Virus record (IMG/VR): IMGVR_UViG_3300044535_001754
Location: 1-39,488 of that record
DNA length: 39,488 nucleotides
Origin: a virus
Strand: one strand, 5' to 3'
Part shown: positions 28,074 to 37,283 of the stretch, piece after piece
Numbering within the stretch: the stretch's first letter is position 1
How the letters are laid out: each line of letters begins with the position of its first letter
The notes under the pieces: generated by a model
What the model saw: only the letters and a program-made list of their open reading frames with translations
Told to the model about the DNA's origin: nothing
Databases searched by the model: none
Position numbers and translations under genes: made by a program

Positions 28074-30260
28074 TTACAGATACTCCACCAACAAAGTGTT
28101 GTTCGGGTAGAGTGCTGCATCAGGTGGCGTGCCACCGGTAGGCATGGAAACGATGGTCGGCTTGGCATCCACGTATTGCTTGGGTGCTGCCTCGAGAGCA
28201 TTGACTGGGTCTGCTGGCAATTCGATTGGGACGAGTGACTTGTGCTTAGTGCTGTCAAATAACCAGCGTTGCTGTCCACCGGAATAAACGCCGATGCCAG
28301 TGCCGACCTTGGACATATACGCACCGCTAGAACCAAACTCGACTCCGATACCAGTTCCGGGAGTCGTAATCTTTTGCGTGAATGACGCACCGGTAGCCGT
28401 GAAGTTGACAATGTTTGCATTGCCGTAGCGAACTGCTACGCCGCCGTTCGCACCAAAAATATTGTAGGTAGATGCGCCCCAAGTCAAAGACTGAACGGTC
28501 GTCGGCAGCGTAATGCCACCCGTCATCGTGCCGCCAGTTGTCTTTAGGAAAGCGGTCGAGCTGCTAACCGCTGAGTCAACATAAGCCTTGTTCGTGAGGT
28601 CAGAGACTTCCACAGGGGCAGTGACGCATTTCGGCGCAATGCTAAATGTCACCTTACCCGTAGCAATTTCGATTGTGTATCCAGACTTGCTTCCGGGCAA
28701 TTGGACACGGAAATATGTGCCGTCGTAGTATGTGTAGACATCTTGACCGTTGAAAGAGCTTACGCCTCCTGAGTTAGCGTAGCGCAGCGGTCCGTTCATT
28801 ACGTCGCCAGATTTGTTGACGTAGTTTGTCGATGCCGTTGTCGAGATGGTGCCGTCTGCTGCGACGTTCATCCCTGTGCCAATTTTCACACCGCCGAGAA
28901 CAGTTGCCGAGGCGGTCGGTAACGTGTACGCGACACCACCAGCCGCAACCTTGTCGTCAACATACTTCTTATTTGCAGCCATTGCGTCTGTCGTGGGCGC
29001 AGCAGCTGGCAAAGTAAAAGGAACTTTTGAAGTGATACCCGTGTCAGAAATGTCGAGAAAATCAGTCGTCGCACGACCGTACTGAATACGATCGAGAAAT
29101 GACTTGACCCAGTATGTAGGCGCAACAGAACCAAACCGCTGCACCATTTCACCAGCGGCGGATGCTGGCATCGTAATCATGCCAGTCATCGTGCCGCCAG
29201 CCAGCGGCAGGTAGCCAGTCAAATTGGTGGCTGGTGTAAAGATTTTGCCGTCTGTGCCGAGTTTGGAAATGTTCCCGGCATCGCTTGATGTCTCCGTCGG
29301 GCCAGCAGGACCTATCAATGAATCGAGCCACTCTTGCTCTGTGCCTGTGAAGCCATTGGCCACTGCGACCTGGTAAGCCGACAGGCCAGTTGCTCCAGGT
29401 TGACCGTCGGCTCCAACAACCGGACCCGCATCATCAAACTTTGCAGGATCAACAGTTGTGTTCCAAACGTAAGCGACTCCAGTGTCATCGGCCACATATA
29501 CGTCGCCGTGAATCTGGCCTGTCAATGCGCTCAAGTCGGCGGCCGTTGCTACGCGGCCGACATATCGAAGCCCCAATCCCTGTGGACCCTGCTCGCCCTC
29601 AAGCGATGCAAGCCACTCGGCTTCAGTGCCGACGAACCCGCCTTGGACTGCGACCTGATAGGCGGAGGCGCCGTCAGCGCCGGTTTCTCCGGCCGCGCCA
29701 TCCTGGCCAACCAATCGACCCATAGGTTCCCATGCGGTCACGACGTTCGGGTCATCAATCGCAAGCGCGAAATAACCTTCGCCTGTATCGTTCGTAATGT
29801 AGAACTGACCGCCCTTGGCTCCAGGAGTGAGGGCTTCCAGCTCTGTGTAGTTATTGATGCGGCCCATGTAGCGTGGGCTTACTCCATCCTCTCCGTCGGC
29901 ACCATTCTCTCCGACCAATCGACCCATCGGATAAAAAGATTTACCTTCTGGGGCATTTGAATTTGCCAGGAGTTGATGACCGATGCCAGTGTCATTGGCA
30001 ATGTAAACGTCATAAATGTCTGATATTCCAACAACTCCAGCAAGGTCAGATTCTGTACCTACACGACCTGCATAGTGAAATCCGATAGGGCCTGGGATGC
30101 CTTGAGGCCCACTTGGGCCCGGTTCACCCTGAGGGCCCGGCACGCCAGCAGCGGCAGACACGACATTCCAGCTGATGCCGTCGTATTGATACTGCACACC
30201 ATTCGGTGCGTCGTAGATGTCGCCAGCGGCTGGGGTATCGGGAAACTCTAAGGCTGCCAT
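28074..30260 (-). CDS. collagen-like fibre protein, long
   Basis: A 728-aa protein. The N-terminal module (FPDTPAAGDIYDAPNG) leads to a collagen-like G-x-y block (~40-58), then repeated units ending in PMGRLVG (two copies) and the SAYQVAV-x-GF-G-T-x2-EWL unit (two copies) with further G-x-y stretches. Its C-terminal half has trimer-forming fibre patterns (repeats of LPLAGGTMTGMITMP and FLKTTGGTMTGGITLP). It is probably a trimeric fibre. Its place between portal and neck genes suggests attachment to the head or neck, while sequence alone cannot exclude a tail fibre. Confidence 0.75.
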   Translation of the reverse strand: MAALEFPDTPAAGDIYDAPNGVQYQYDGISWNVVSAAAGVPGPQGEPGPSGPQGIPGPIGFHYAGRVGTESDLAGVVGISDIYDVYIANDTGIGHQLLANSNAPEGKSFYPMGRLVGENGADGEDGVSPRYMGRINNYTELEALTPGAKGGQFYITNDTGEGYFALAIDDPNVVTAWEPMGRLVGQDGAAGETGADGASAYQVAVQGGFVGTEAEWLASLEGEQGPQGLGLRYVGRVATAADLSALTGQIHGDVYVADDTGVAYVWNTTVDPAKFDDAGPVVGADGQPGATGLSAYQVAVANGFTGTEQEWLDSLIGPAGPTETSSDAGNISKLGTDGKIFTPATNLTGYLPLAGGTMTGMITMPASAAGEMVQRFGSVAPTYWVKSFLDRIQYGRATTDFLDISDTGITSKVPFTLPAAAPTTDAMAANKKYVDDKVAAGGVAYTLPTASATVLGGVKIGTGMNVAADGTISTTASTNYVNKSGDVMNGPLRYANSGGVSSFNGQDVYTYYDGTYFRVQLPGSKSGYTIEIATGKVTFSIAPKCVTAPVEVSDLTNKAYVDSAVSSSTAFLKTTGGTMTGGITLPTTVQSLTWGASTYNIFGANGGVAVRYGNANIVNFTATGASFTQKITTPGTGIGVEFGSSGAYMSKVGTGIGVYSGGQQRWLFDSTKHKSLVPIELPADPVNALEAAPKQYVDAKPTIVSMPTGGTPPDAALYPNNTLLVEYL

Positions 30261-30269
30261 GTTCGTTCC

Positions 30270-32078
30270 TTACTTTTGAATGAGTGCAACAAGATCAGCG
30301 ACCTGCTTTTTCAGGGTCGCTATTTCTGTTTGAAGTTGTGTGATTTCTGGAGCTGCGCCGATGCTGACAATCTCGACCCACTGGCCGCCTGTCGAGTCCA
30401 GGTAATAGACGAACATCGACGCTGTACCTGAGTTAAACCAGAGCTGGTTCTTTGTCGGGTCTGCGGGAGGTGTCTCGCTTGCGTACATTGTGGCCGCGCC
30501 AGGTGCGCTTGTGGTTTGCACCCATTGGCTGCTTGTGCCGTCGTTGTACAAAACGTAGAGGCCACCGTTACCAGTATTGAACCAGAGCGAATTCTCTTCC
30601 GCATCAACCGGCGGGACAGCAGAAACTGTCACGCTCGATGAGGTTGACTTTGGAACATAGATCAGCCCATCGTTTGCAGAGATAACCGCAGCGTTGTCTG
30701 CATCAGCTGACACAGCAGTTGGCCCTGGAGCACCATCAGCACCAGGTTGTCCATCTGCCCCTGGTGGCCCTGCTGGACCTGGTGCACCTTCTTTTCCTGG
30801 TGTGCCTGGTTTACCGTCTGCACCCGCAGGACCCTGTGGACCAATAGGGCCTCGAGGTCCTTGAGGTCCAACCGTACCGTCACCTCCACCACCTGCACCG
30901 CCGACACTTCCAGCGATCATCTGCACCCAGGCGGCTGATTTGCCAGACGGGAAATCTGTGGTGCGATCAATGGCCAGCCAGAGCGAATTGTCCATGCGAA
31001 CAATTTCGCCGGACGAATAAGTCTGGGTCGCATCGTAATAGCCACGGAATGACTTGACAGCCGCGCCATCAAAATCATCATTGAGATCAGGTAGAGCAAG
31101 CTCAATCGTGTGAACTCGGCCGTCCGTCATCTCAAACAGAATATTTGATTCGGCTGCGAATATGTCCTTGATGCCTACGCCAGGAGCGCCCTGGGCGCCG
31201 GCAACACCGGACTCGCCCTGGTCACCCTTCTCTGTGAACACAAACATCTGCCACTGCTTGTCGCCTTCGTCGGCAACTTTAATGAGCGTCTTGCGATCCT
31301 TGATCACAATGTCATTGATCAGATAATCGACATCTTTCTTGAACGTGCCGCGAAAAATCGGCGAGTGATTCTCGATTGTGTGATCAATGACTAGGCCATC
31401 AGACAGGGCGACACGCATCGCGGTCTTTCGAAGTTCTGTCTGCTCAAACGAAATGTCGTCGATGCCGTTGACCAGGACGTTGTATCCTGCCGGGTCATCT
31501 GACGGCGATCCGTTCGCCTTGCGGCTAGTCATAAACAAACCGCCACCATGAGCGACGAGCGTGTTCTTGTCTACCTTGTCGCCATCACGAACCAGCATCG
31601 GCTCAATGATTGGGCGATCGCGCCCTGGCTCACCATCGCGGCCGTCCTGGCCGGCGGCGCCGTCTAAACCCTTCTCGCCGTCAATGCCGTCGCGACCATC
31701 TTTGATCTGCGAAAGACGATCGTCAACGATTGACTTCAGTGCGTCGAAGTGCGTCTGGACGTCAGCCTTTACTTGGAGCGAAAGCTCTTCACTTTTTCCT
31801 TGACGCTGTTCCAGATCGCTAATAGTTTTTGCATAATCATTGATTGCCTCGCGAGTAATGGATAAGTTATCTTCATTATTGCTCTGCACAACCCGAAGCA
31901 TCTCAGCGGCGAATTCAGATTCTGACTCCGCTGCGCGAGCCTCGACCTCGATGAGCTTGGCCTGGATGGCCGCGAGCTCGCCGGCGTTCTTTTCGATTGC
32001 TTTGTTTAATGAGTCCCGAGTCTCAGAAAGAACCTCTGCGACTGCCTCAATAACGGGTAATTGTTTGTGGTCAAGCAT
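30270..32078 (-). CDS. collagen-like fibre protein with coiled-coil N-terminus
   Basis: A 602-aa protein. Residues ~10-130 are a long coiled coil (repeated Leu, Ile and Val in heptads); next comes a G-x-y block ([20 protein letters not shown]), a beta-rich middle, a large collagen-like stretch near 400-460, then two NSLWF/NQLWF units and a closing helical heptad segment. I use the ATG at 32078, which overlaps the portal stop as ATGCTTGA; a TTG at 32093 is the alternative. The coiled coil plus collagen design indicates a trimer. It is the first gene after portal, so a head or portal-vertex fibre is plausible. Confidence 0.75.
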   Translation of the reverse strand: MLDHKQLPVIEAVAEVLSETRDSLNKAIEKNAGELAAIQAKLIEVEARAAESESEFAAEMLRVVQSNNEDNLSITREAINDYAKTISDLEQRQGKSEELSLQVKADVQTHFDALKSIVDDRLSQIKDGRDGIDGEKGLDGAAGQDGRDGEPGRDRPIIEPMLVRDGDKVDKNTLVAHGGGLFMTSRKANGSPSDDPAGYNVLVNGIDDISFEQTELRKTAMRVALSDGLVIDHTIENHSPIFRGTFKKDVDYLINDIVIKDRKTLIKVADEGDKQWQMFVFTEKGDQGESGVAGAQGAPGVGIKDIFAAESNILFEMTDGRVHTIELALPDLNDDFDGAAVKSFRGYYDATQTYSSGEIVRMDNSLWLAIDRTTDFPSGKSAAWVQMIAGSVGGAGGGGDGTVGPQGPRGPIGPQGPAGADGKPGTPGKEGAPGPAGPPGADGQPGADGAPGPTAVSADADNAAVISANDGLIYVPKSTSSSVTVSAVPPVDAEENSLWFNTGNGGLYVLYNDGTSSQWVQTTSAPGAATMYASETPPADPTKNQLWFNSGTASMFVYYLDSTGGQWVEIVSIGAAPEITQLQTEIATLKKQVADLVALIQK

Positions 32079-33393
32079 GGTGCATTTTTCCAATCAGTAT
32101 GGATTTGATCAGCGCCTTTTCTGCTTCGTTGTCCTGAGCCTCTGGATCCTCAGGCTGCTCGACAGCTGGTGTCGGGGGCGCAGGAGGCGCGACAGGCTCG
32201 GGAGTCTCACCGACCTGGATCATCTGTTGCTGTAGGTAAGGCTTTTCACCCCCCTCTACAGGAGGCAGCCCTTCGATGCGTCGCGCCTCATTAGGTGAGT
32301 AAATCCCTCGCTGTACAGCCTGACCAAGCGTGTCGACTCGATCCTTCATGTTGGTGCGAAGGAGAATCTTTTCGTCTAGGTTGATTGACTCGTCAGCATC
32401 CAGCTCAAAAAAATTCTCAAGAGACGTTTCAATCAGTTTGATTGTGTGGCCGAGATCCGTGGCCAGCCAATGGCTGATCAGCTGCTCTGTGTTGTTGTAT
32501 GTCGAATTGCCCATCGAGTTGACCAGGGCGAGAGGCACACCAAAAACACTGGTGATCGCCTCAACCGTCATCTGGTAAGCCTGGATCATCTGAGCGTCCT
32601 GGCTCGACATCGAAATCTGTTGCCACTTCAGGCCGCTTGCCAGAATTGGTGTCTGTCCAGATGAGAACCCGGCAGACTGTTGATTCCAGACTTCTCTTAA
32701 TCTTGAGATCTGCTCTTTCGTCAAATCCTTGTCAGTGCTAATCACGCCAGATGGCCGGCCCTGATTCGTAAAGAAATTAGCCGACCCAGCTGTGATCGCA
32801 TTGTTTGTCGTCACAGTTGCAAAGACTGACTCAATGGGCGACACACCACGCAAAGGGTCGTCAGGTGTTGCGAGTTTGATGTGCAACATATCCCGAGCTG
32901 GGACAAAATACTCAGGATCGAAGTTCTCGTATGTGAAACGAGTGTCACTCAGCGAGTAAACCACTCCACCGTCGTCCGGCAGCCGATAGGCGTGGACCAT
33001 CTCTGGTCGCATCAGCCACATTTCAGCCACTTCGGTTCTGTTGTTGCGCCTGGCCACAGCAAAAGCGTTGCCGTTATAAAACAGGCTGCGAACTAGGTTC
33101 GATAAGAACTCAACCTGGTTCATCAACGGATTGGGCTTGCGTAAGGTTCTCAGAGCCGCGCTGTTTTTGACAGGGACTCGCGCACCATCTTCCTTCGTTC
33201 TGAAATGCTCAATCGGCATCGAGCTGATTGATGCAGCATAGCGACGGACACAGGCCTCCACGACGGCGTTATTGCCGCCCTGCAAAGGCTTGCGTCCCGC
33301 TTGCCACCACTCCTGCCCCCAGGACTGATTTAAGACGCCGACATCCATCGTGTTGACGAGTGACTTGCGCTTAAATAGGTCGAGGAGTTTCAT
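32071..33393 (-). CDS. portal protein (HK97 family)
   Basis: A 440-aa portal protein. It has the HK97 type features: N-terminal [47 protein letters not shown], the DMLHIKL...GVSPI stretch and [19 protein letters not shown]. The C-terminal ~40 residues are Pro/Glu-rich and disordered. It forms the dodecameric DNA channel. The ATG overlaps the stop of the preceding small gene as ATGA. Confidence 0.95.
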   Translation of the reverse strand: MKLLDLFKRKSLVNTMDVGVLNQSWGQEWWQAGRKPLQGGNNAVVEACVRRYAASISSMPIEHFRTKEDGARVPVKNSAALRTLRKPNPLMNQVEFLSNLVRSLFYNGNAFAVARRNNRTEVAEMWLMRPEMVHAYRLPDDGGVVYSLSDTRFTYENFDPEYFVPARDMLHIKLATPDDPLRGVSPIESVFATVTTNNAITAGSANFFTNQGRPSGVISTDKDLTKEQISRLREVWNQQSAGFSSGQTPILASGLKWQQISMSSQDAQMIQAYQMTVEAITSVFGVPLALVNSMGNSTYNNTEQLISHWLATDLGHTIKLIETSLENFFELDADESINLDEKILLRTNMKDRVDTLGQAVQRGIYSPNEARRIEGLPPVEGGEKPYLQQQMIQVGETPEPVAPPAPPTPAVEQPEDPEAQDNEAEKALIKSILIGKMHHA

Positions 33394-33632
33394 TCTGCGG
33401 CTGCCTCGGCAGGGATCGTCTCAGCAGGAGACTCAGGAACAACCTGGGCGGGTACATTCACGACTGGTTGCTTGGTCGTTTTTGAAATTGGATAAGGTAC
33501 GGTCCAGACTTGCTGGCCAGTGATGTCGACATATCCTTTGCCGAGCATCTTGGTTCTTTCTGCGGCTGAATTAGCAGCGTGAAATACACCTTCGTTTCGG
33601 TTCTTGAATTGCCACATTAAAAAACTAGGCAT
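33390..33632 (-). CDS. small hypothetical protein between capsid and portal
   Basis: An 80-aa protein with GGAG 7 bases before its ATG and a four-base overlap with the portal gene. The first half is basic and mixed (MWQFKNRNEGVF, AAERTKMLGKGYVDITG); the second half is Pro/Ala/Glu-rich. The KGYVDI...WTVPYPI core looks like a compact beta motif. I know no family; a minor head protein is possible. Confidence 0.7.
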   Translation of the reverse strand: MPSFLMWQFKNRNEGVFHAANSAAERTKMLGKGYVDITGQQVWTVPYPISKTTKQPVVNVPAQVVPESPAETIPAEAAAE

Positions 33633-33689
33633 TTTGATTCTCCATAAAACAAGAGGAGGACGAGCCTCCCCTTGTTTATTTACTTACGA

Positions 33690-35042
33690 TTACCAGGCCA
33701 CGCCGTTGATGCCGGTGACGAAACCGTCACGACGCATCACCCATGACAAGGGCATCGTCATGCGAACAGCGATCAACTCCTGCTGAAATAACGAGACAAC
33801 CTTGCCGGTCGTGACCGCGCCGAAGTTGTTCTTGTCCAACACGCTTGGATCGGGTGCAACATCATCAGCCTGAACGAGCGACGCTGTGTCAGACACGGCG
33901 AACTCAGGAGTGTCAAATGCCGAAGCAAATGACGAGGCATCCATTGCAATCACAGTCCCTTCAGGGATGTTGTTGCTGACGATGACCTTGTATCCGTTCA
34001 AGCGGCCAGCGGAGAGCTGGTCACGGAACACATAAGTGCCGACTGCTGTCGTTGTGAATGACAAGCCCAACTCTTGGAGCGGGTTCATCAACAAAACGAT
34101 CGAAGCACTGTTGCCATTCTGTTGAATGATAGGAGTGACGAGAGTCTTGATATCGGCCAGGATGTCGGCTGCTGTGCTGCCAGCTGATGTGCCGAGCGTC
34201 ACGCCGTTGAGCAAGCCAGCGGGTGACTTGTTTGGCACTGCTGGGTTTGCAGAGATCAAGGCTGCATCGATTGCCCATGCTGTGTCGGCAACGATTTGGC
34301 TTGTGATCAGACCCTGAATCGAGGGAACGCTGACACGGCTCAACTCTTTCGAGAAGTGGCTGATCACGCCCATCTTGTAGCGATTCAGAATCTTGCTTGC
34401 GTAGCTAGTGCGCTTGACAGGAATCAGGTTGCCTTCGCCAACAAACGAGCCGGCCAGGTCACCCATTGCGCCGGCTTGAGCTGGCAAGCTGATGGAGTTG
34501 TTGCCACCGAATTGGATCGATGTACCGGAAGCAGCTAACTGAGCATAAAAGCTGTTTGGACGTAAAGCGTCCATAAAGTCAGCATAGCCTTGACGGGTCA
34601 ATTCAGCAGCCCAACCAGCGGCCTGAGTTGTTGCTGGAGCTGTCTCAGCCTTAACGACTGTTTGAAGTTCACGATCGGACTCAAAGTAAGAACCAACCAC
34701 GGACTCAAGCGACTTGCCCTGAACGTGCGAAACGAAAGCAGCAGTAGCCATCTTGGCGAAAAGCATATCCTCACCTTTGCGGCTCTTAACTGTGCCGAGG
34801 TGTTGAGCTTTAACGATTGCAGGAGCTGCAACAGAGCTGGCCAATGATTGCTCGGCGTCTTTGTAAGCCTGAAGCGATTTTTCTTTCTGCTCAATCAGAG
34901 CCTTAGCAGACGAGATTTCGCTTGCTTCGACTTCTGTCAGATCACGGCTGTCAGCTTCAGCGGCTTTTACCAGACCTGTGATGACGTCTTTGGCGGCGAC
35001 GATTTCGCCTTCGATAGATTTAATTTTTACGGATAAGGTCAT
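33690..35042 (-). CDS. major capsid protein (HK97 fold)
   Basis: A 450-aa capsid protein. Residues ~1-75 are helical and charged, like the HK97 delta domain that scaffolds assembly and is cut off by the protease. The rest shows the HK97 patterns: FVGEGNLIPVKRTSYASKILNRYKMGVISHFSKEL, DTAWAIDAALISANPA, VLLMNP and a C-terminal LIAVRMTMPLSWVMRRDGF. I place the start at ATG 35040-35042, which has GGAG 7 bases upstream and overlaps the protease stop as ATGA, instead of the ATG four codons earlier. Confidence 0.95.
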   Translation of the reverse strand: MTLSVKIKSIEGEIVAAKDVITGLVKAAEADSRDLTEVEASEISSAKALIEQKEKSLQAYKDAEQSLASSVAAPAIVKAQHLGTVKSRKGEDMLFAKMATAAFVSHVQGKSLESVVGSYFESDRELQTVVKAETAPATTQAAGWAAELTRQGYADFMDALRPNSFYAQLAASGTSIQFGGNNSISLPAQAGAMGDLAGSFVGEGNLIPVKRTSYASKILNRYKMGVISHFSKELSRVSVPSIQGLITSQIVADTAWAIDAALISANPAVPNKSPAGLLNGVTLGTSAGSTAADILADIKTLVTPIIQQNGNSASIVLLMNPLQELGLSFTTTAVGTYVFRDQLSAGRLNGYKVIVSNNIPEGTVIAMDASSFASAFDTPEFAVSDTASLVQADDVAPDPSVLDKNNFGAVTTGKVVSLFQQELIAVRMTMPLSWVMRRDGFVTGINGVAW

Positions 35043-35611
35043 TTCTGACTCCATTGATTAATAAATGAACGGGCTGCATCGAGCCTGGGTGTTTCGACCT
35101 CATCGAGCTTGATTTGGCCAATCGATTCGCTGTACTCCGACCCGAACTGGGTCGCCAGAAAATCAAAATGCTTGATCGCGGTGATCGACGCCTCGGCGTT
35201 GCAAGGGATCGTCACGGCTGAAAGTTCGAGCCACTTCCACTCCTTGAAGCGATAGCCGCCGCCCTTGATGGGCTCGGATTTCGTGGCTCGGAATCCAATT
35301 GACAGGCCACGAACAAGGCCCGACTTCATCTGGCGCCAGGCACGTTCCACATAGTCAAGGCCAGAGTCTTTCGCAATCTCAGCCTCGATCTCAATGCCGG
35401 CGTCTGTGACGCGAGCAGTCCTGACCATACCTATCGGAGATCCGTGGTCGTGCTGGGACAAGAGAGGAATCGGGAGAGTGAACCTGGCACCCTTTGGCTC
35501 GACTATGTCGCCGGCGTGGTCTGTGCTTGGTGTGGAGGCGATGCCTCGGATGATCCGTTGCGAATCATCAATTGATTTGATCTCTAGTGTCGACCAGCTT
35601 TTAGTGTGCAT
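35039..35611 (-). CDS. prohead protease (HK97 family, U35)
   Basis: A 190-aa assembly protease. H54 in LLSQHDHGSPIG and S104 in RGLSIGF match the catalytic His and Ser of the HK97 gp4 herpesvirus-protease fold; RIIRGIASTPSTDHAGDIV is the usual N-terminal strand. It removes the capsid delta domain. Its ATG overlaps a small upstream frame. The gene is separated from terL by the accessory cluster, so it needs the promoter at 35760-35788. Confidence 0.93.
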   Translation of the reverse strand: MHTKSWSTLEIKSIDDSQRIIRGIASTPSTDHAGDIVEPKGARFTLPIPLLSQHDHGSPIGMVRTARVTDAGIEIEAEIAKDSGLDYVERAWRQMKSGLVRGLSIGFRATKSEPIKGGGYRFKEWKWLELSAVTIPCNAEASITAIKHFDFLATQFGSEYSESIGQIKLDEVETPRLDAARSFINQWSQK

Positions 35612-35729
35612 ATTCCGGCAGCTCTATAGAGCCAGCCGGATAAACCGTCGCTGATAGTTGATCGTCACGCTCGCCTGGAGGGGCGCTTTTCTGTCGCTCG
35701 GACTTGCCTGGGCGATTTCGGGCCATCAT
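35601..35729 (-). CDS. possible small gene before the prohead protease
   Basis: A 42-aa frame whose TAA overlaps the protease ATG (ATGCACACTAA). The product is basic at the start (MMARNRPGKSERQK) and then Pro/Glu-rich. It is the first frame after the head-operon promoter; no strong Shine-Dalgarno sequence is seen before its double ATG. The overlap is typical for this genome, yet a 42-codon frame can occur by chance. Confidence 0.45.
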   Translation of the reverse strand: MMARNRPGKSERQKSAPPGERDDQLSATVYPAGSIELPEYAH

Positions 35730-35759
35730 TGTTGGCTCTGCGTGAGTTTGGATTGCGTA

Positions 35760-35788
35760 ATTATCACAAATACAACAATTTAAGTCAA
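35760..35788 (-). promoter_or_regulatory. leftward promoter for the head operon
   Basis: Minus strand: TTGACT (rc of 35783-35788) and GATAAT (rc of 35760-35765) with a 17-base spacer and a TGT before the -10, giving an extended -10 promoter. The start point would be near 35753, and an AACTCACG half-operator lies just after it (GTGAGT at 35742-35747 on the plus strand). It would transcribe the protease, capsid, portal and following genes, which the accessory cluster separates from the terminase genes. Confidence 0.6.
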
Positions 35789-35858
35789 TAAATTATCGTT
35801 ATTTATCAATAACTTAACAAAATGTGACAATAAATTTCTCTTTTTATTGCATTAATGC

Positions 35859-35902
35859 TCACGCTTCGTGAATATTTGTATATAATTCGTTTATCAACTC
35901 AC
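35859..35902 (+). promoter_or_regulatory. operator and rightward promoter of the accessory cluster
   Basis: TATAAT at 35881-35886 is a consensus -10 with no good -35 hexamer; the -35 region instead carries a perfect TCAC-GCTTC-GTGA dyad (35859-35871) preceded by ATG, giving the 12-base match to the cro operator. A half-site (AACTCACG) sits at the start of the transcript at 35897-35904. Repressor bound here would block the cluster in a lysogen; activation is the alternative. AT content is high throughout. Confidence 0.65.
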
Positions 35903-35918
35903 GCAACAGGAGAATTAA

Positions 35919-36164
35919 ATGACAAACACTTTCAACCTCTTTCGCAGACTCGCAGCAATCGTCTTTTTCTCAGCCGCTGGCTACGCCACTTGGTTCATCG
36001 TTAGCCGTTGGGTGATGTACCTGTTTATAGAAAAAGCTGAAAGCTCATACGGAATGGTCGTCGCAATCCTCGGCGCGATGAGCTTTGTTTGGATTTTTGT
36101 TTTTGCTGTCCTGGTCTGGCTTGGAAAAACATTCTGGGTCAGCTTAGACAAAGACGTTGCATAA
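35919..36164 (+). CDS. two-pass membrane protein, accessory cluster
   Basis: An 81-aa protein with two hydrophobic helices, ~9-28 (RLAAIVFFSAAGYATWFIV) and ~46-68 (VVAILGAMSFVWIFVFAVLVW), separated by a short charged loop, so an inner-membrane protein is likely. AGGAG precedes the ATG at 7 bases. It is the first gene of a plus-strand cluster inserted between terminase and protease genes. Superinfection exclusion is a possible role for a small phage membrane protein, by inference only. Confidence 0.8.
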   Translation: MTNTFNLFRRLAAIVFFSAAGYATWFIVSRWVMYLFIEKAESSYGMVVAILGAMSFVWIFVFAVLVWLGKTFWVSLDKDVA

Positions 36165-36208
36165 ATTTTATTTATGAATATTTTTTCTAACTAATCGGAG
36201 AACCGAAA

Positions 36209-36640
36209 ATGAAAACGAAATTTTTTAGCTTTGTCTTTTTAGTCCTCAACGCTTGTGTCCCTTTACATGCACAAGATTTGGGCTTCTCTTGCCAGTTTAA
36301 TAAAGGCACCGTCGGTGATTTAAAAAACGGCGTGATGAAACACGCAGACACTAAAAAAGGCGATTTGCCTCCTTTAAGTTTCACACTCAACACATCAACA
36401 AAACAGGCGGCGGTTATTGGCAACTTAGGAAAATCAAAGGTTGAAATGGTAAGCGGAAAAAACATCATCACTTTTGTTGAAGTGACCCCAGCTGGCAACT
36501 TTGTTTCTACCTCGGTTTATTTTCCTGATAACCAAAAAGACAACACCACATTCCACGCAACGCACACCCGAAATATATCTTTCCATGACGGTGGAATGGT
36601 TTCGTCTTATTTCGGTTCTTGCAAAATGTTTGACCTTTAA
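36209..36640 (+). CDS. secreted protein with signal peptide, accessory cluster
   Basis: A 143-aa protein. The first ~21 residues are a signal peptide (basic MKTKFF, hydrophobic core, LHA cleavage motif before Gln). The mature part is beta-rich with a Cys near each end (C28 and C139), suited to a disulfide in the periplasm. A Cys inside the signal (LNAC) does not fit a lipobox well, so an exported soluble protein is preferred. CGGAG precedes the ATG. No family recognised. Confidence 0.78.
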   Translation: MKTKFFSFVFLVLNACVPLHAQDLGFSCQFNKGTVGDLKNGVMKHADTKKGDLPPLSFTLNTSTKQAAVIGNLGKSKVEMVSGKNIITFVEVTPAGNFVSTSVYFPDNQKDNTTFHATHTRNISFHDGGMVSSYFGSCKMFDL

Positions 36641-36683
36641 AAACTATCTGAAACAAACCCATTAATTTAATTAAGGAAAAAAA

Positions 36684-36944
36684 ATGAAAAACGGAAAAAT
36701 GATTGAACTGCGGATCCGCTTCTGGACAAACGACATCGGCGAGGGCGATCAAGTGAAACCAAAATTCGCCTGGGACTCCGGGATCGTTGCAGTACCGATG
36801 AACGAGCGCCACGGCATCAAGGCTCAAGAGCCAGTCATGTTCAAGAGCATGGCGTCGATGCCACTGGCGATCGAGACCGCTTTGATCAATGCCGGCGTGA
36901 CTCTAGTCAATGGCAACCAGTCACTGAAATACTTCAGCAAATAA
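36684..36944 (+). CDS. small conserved-looking hypothetical protein, accessory cluster
   Basis: An 86-aa soluble protein with an AAGGA ribosome-binding site. Pattern: LRIRFWTNDIG near the N-terminus, AWDSGIVAVPMNERHGI in the middle and an IETALINAGVTLV helix-strand. I remember bacterial proteins with a similar LRIRFWTN start and HGI motif, of unknown function. It is the only member of the cluster without an export signal or membrane helix. Confidence 0.7.
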   Translation: MKNGKMIELRIRFWTNDIGEGDQVKPKFAWDSGIVAVPMNERHGIKAQEPVMFKSMASMPLAIETALINAGVTLVNGNQSLKYFSK

Positions 36945-36958
36945 TTGAGAAAAAAGAA

Positions 36959-37270
36959 ATGAAAACTTTAATTGCCATCGCAATTGCAGCAGTAGTCACT
37001 TTGTCTGGTTGTGCATCCTCGGTCACGAAAACCGTTGACGCAACCGGCGACGAAATATTAATCGTCCGGTGTGGTGCAAGGGCTGAAAACTGTTTTGAAC
37101 AAATAAAAGTCGCTTGCAATGGAAATAAATTCAAGACTCTAGATGTCCGCAGCAACAAGTCCACTGGATACAACTATCAATCATCGTGCTACAAGTCCTC
37201 GTGCTCCGGGTCTGGCTACTCATCAACGACTGTAAATTTTGCGGTCAAAGCAAAATGCCTTGCATCGTAG
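36959..37270 (+). CDS. putative lipoprotein, accessory cluster
   Basis: A 103-aa protein with a clear lipoprotein signal: MKTLIAIAIAAVVTLSGC, lipobox LSGC, Cys 18. The residue after the Cys is Ala, followed by Ser, so outer-membrane sorting is expected. The mature part has six further Cys and a Ser/Tyr/Gly-rich segment (SSCYKSSCSGSGYSS), suggesting disulfides. It ends 13 bases before the convergent terL stop. A surface or periplasmic role such as blocking receptors or later phages fits, without direct evidence. Confidence 0.8.
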   Translation: MKTLIAIAIAAVVTLSGCASSVTKTVDATGDEILIVRCGARAENCFEQIKVACNGNKFKTLDVRSNKSTGYNYQSSCYKSSCSGSGYSSTTVNFAVKAKCLAS

Positions 37271-37283
37271 AAATTAGATAAAT

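Noticed and set aside
14402-35611. Contractile tail (myovirus) genes
   Set aside because: No sheath, baseplate wedge or spike gene is seen; the order chaperone, tape measure, DUF1833, NlpC, J is of the non-contractile type.
36209-36640. Lipoprotein call for the exported protein (LNAC)
   Set aside because: Asn at -2 fits the lipobox poorly and a good signal peptidase I site (LHA) follows; treated as a soluble exported protein.
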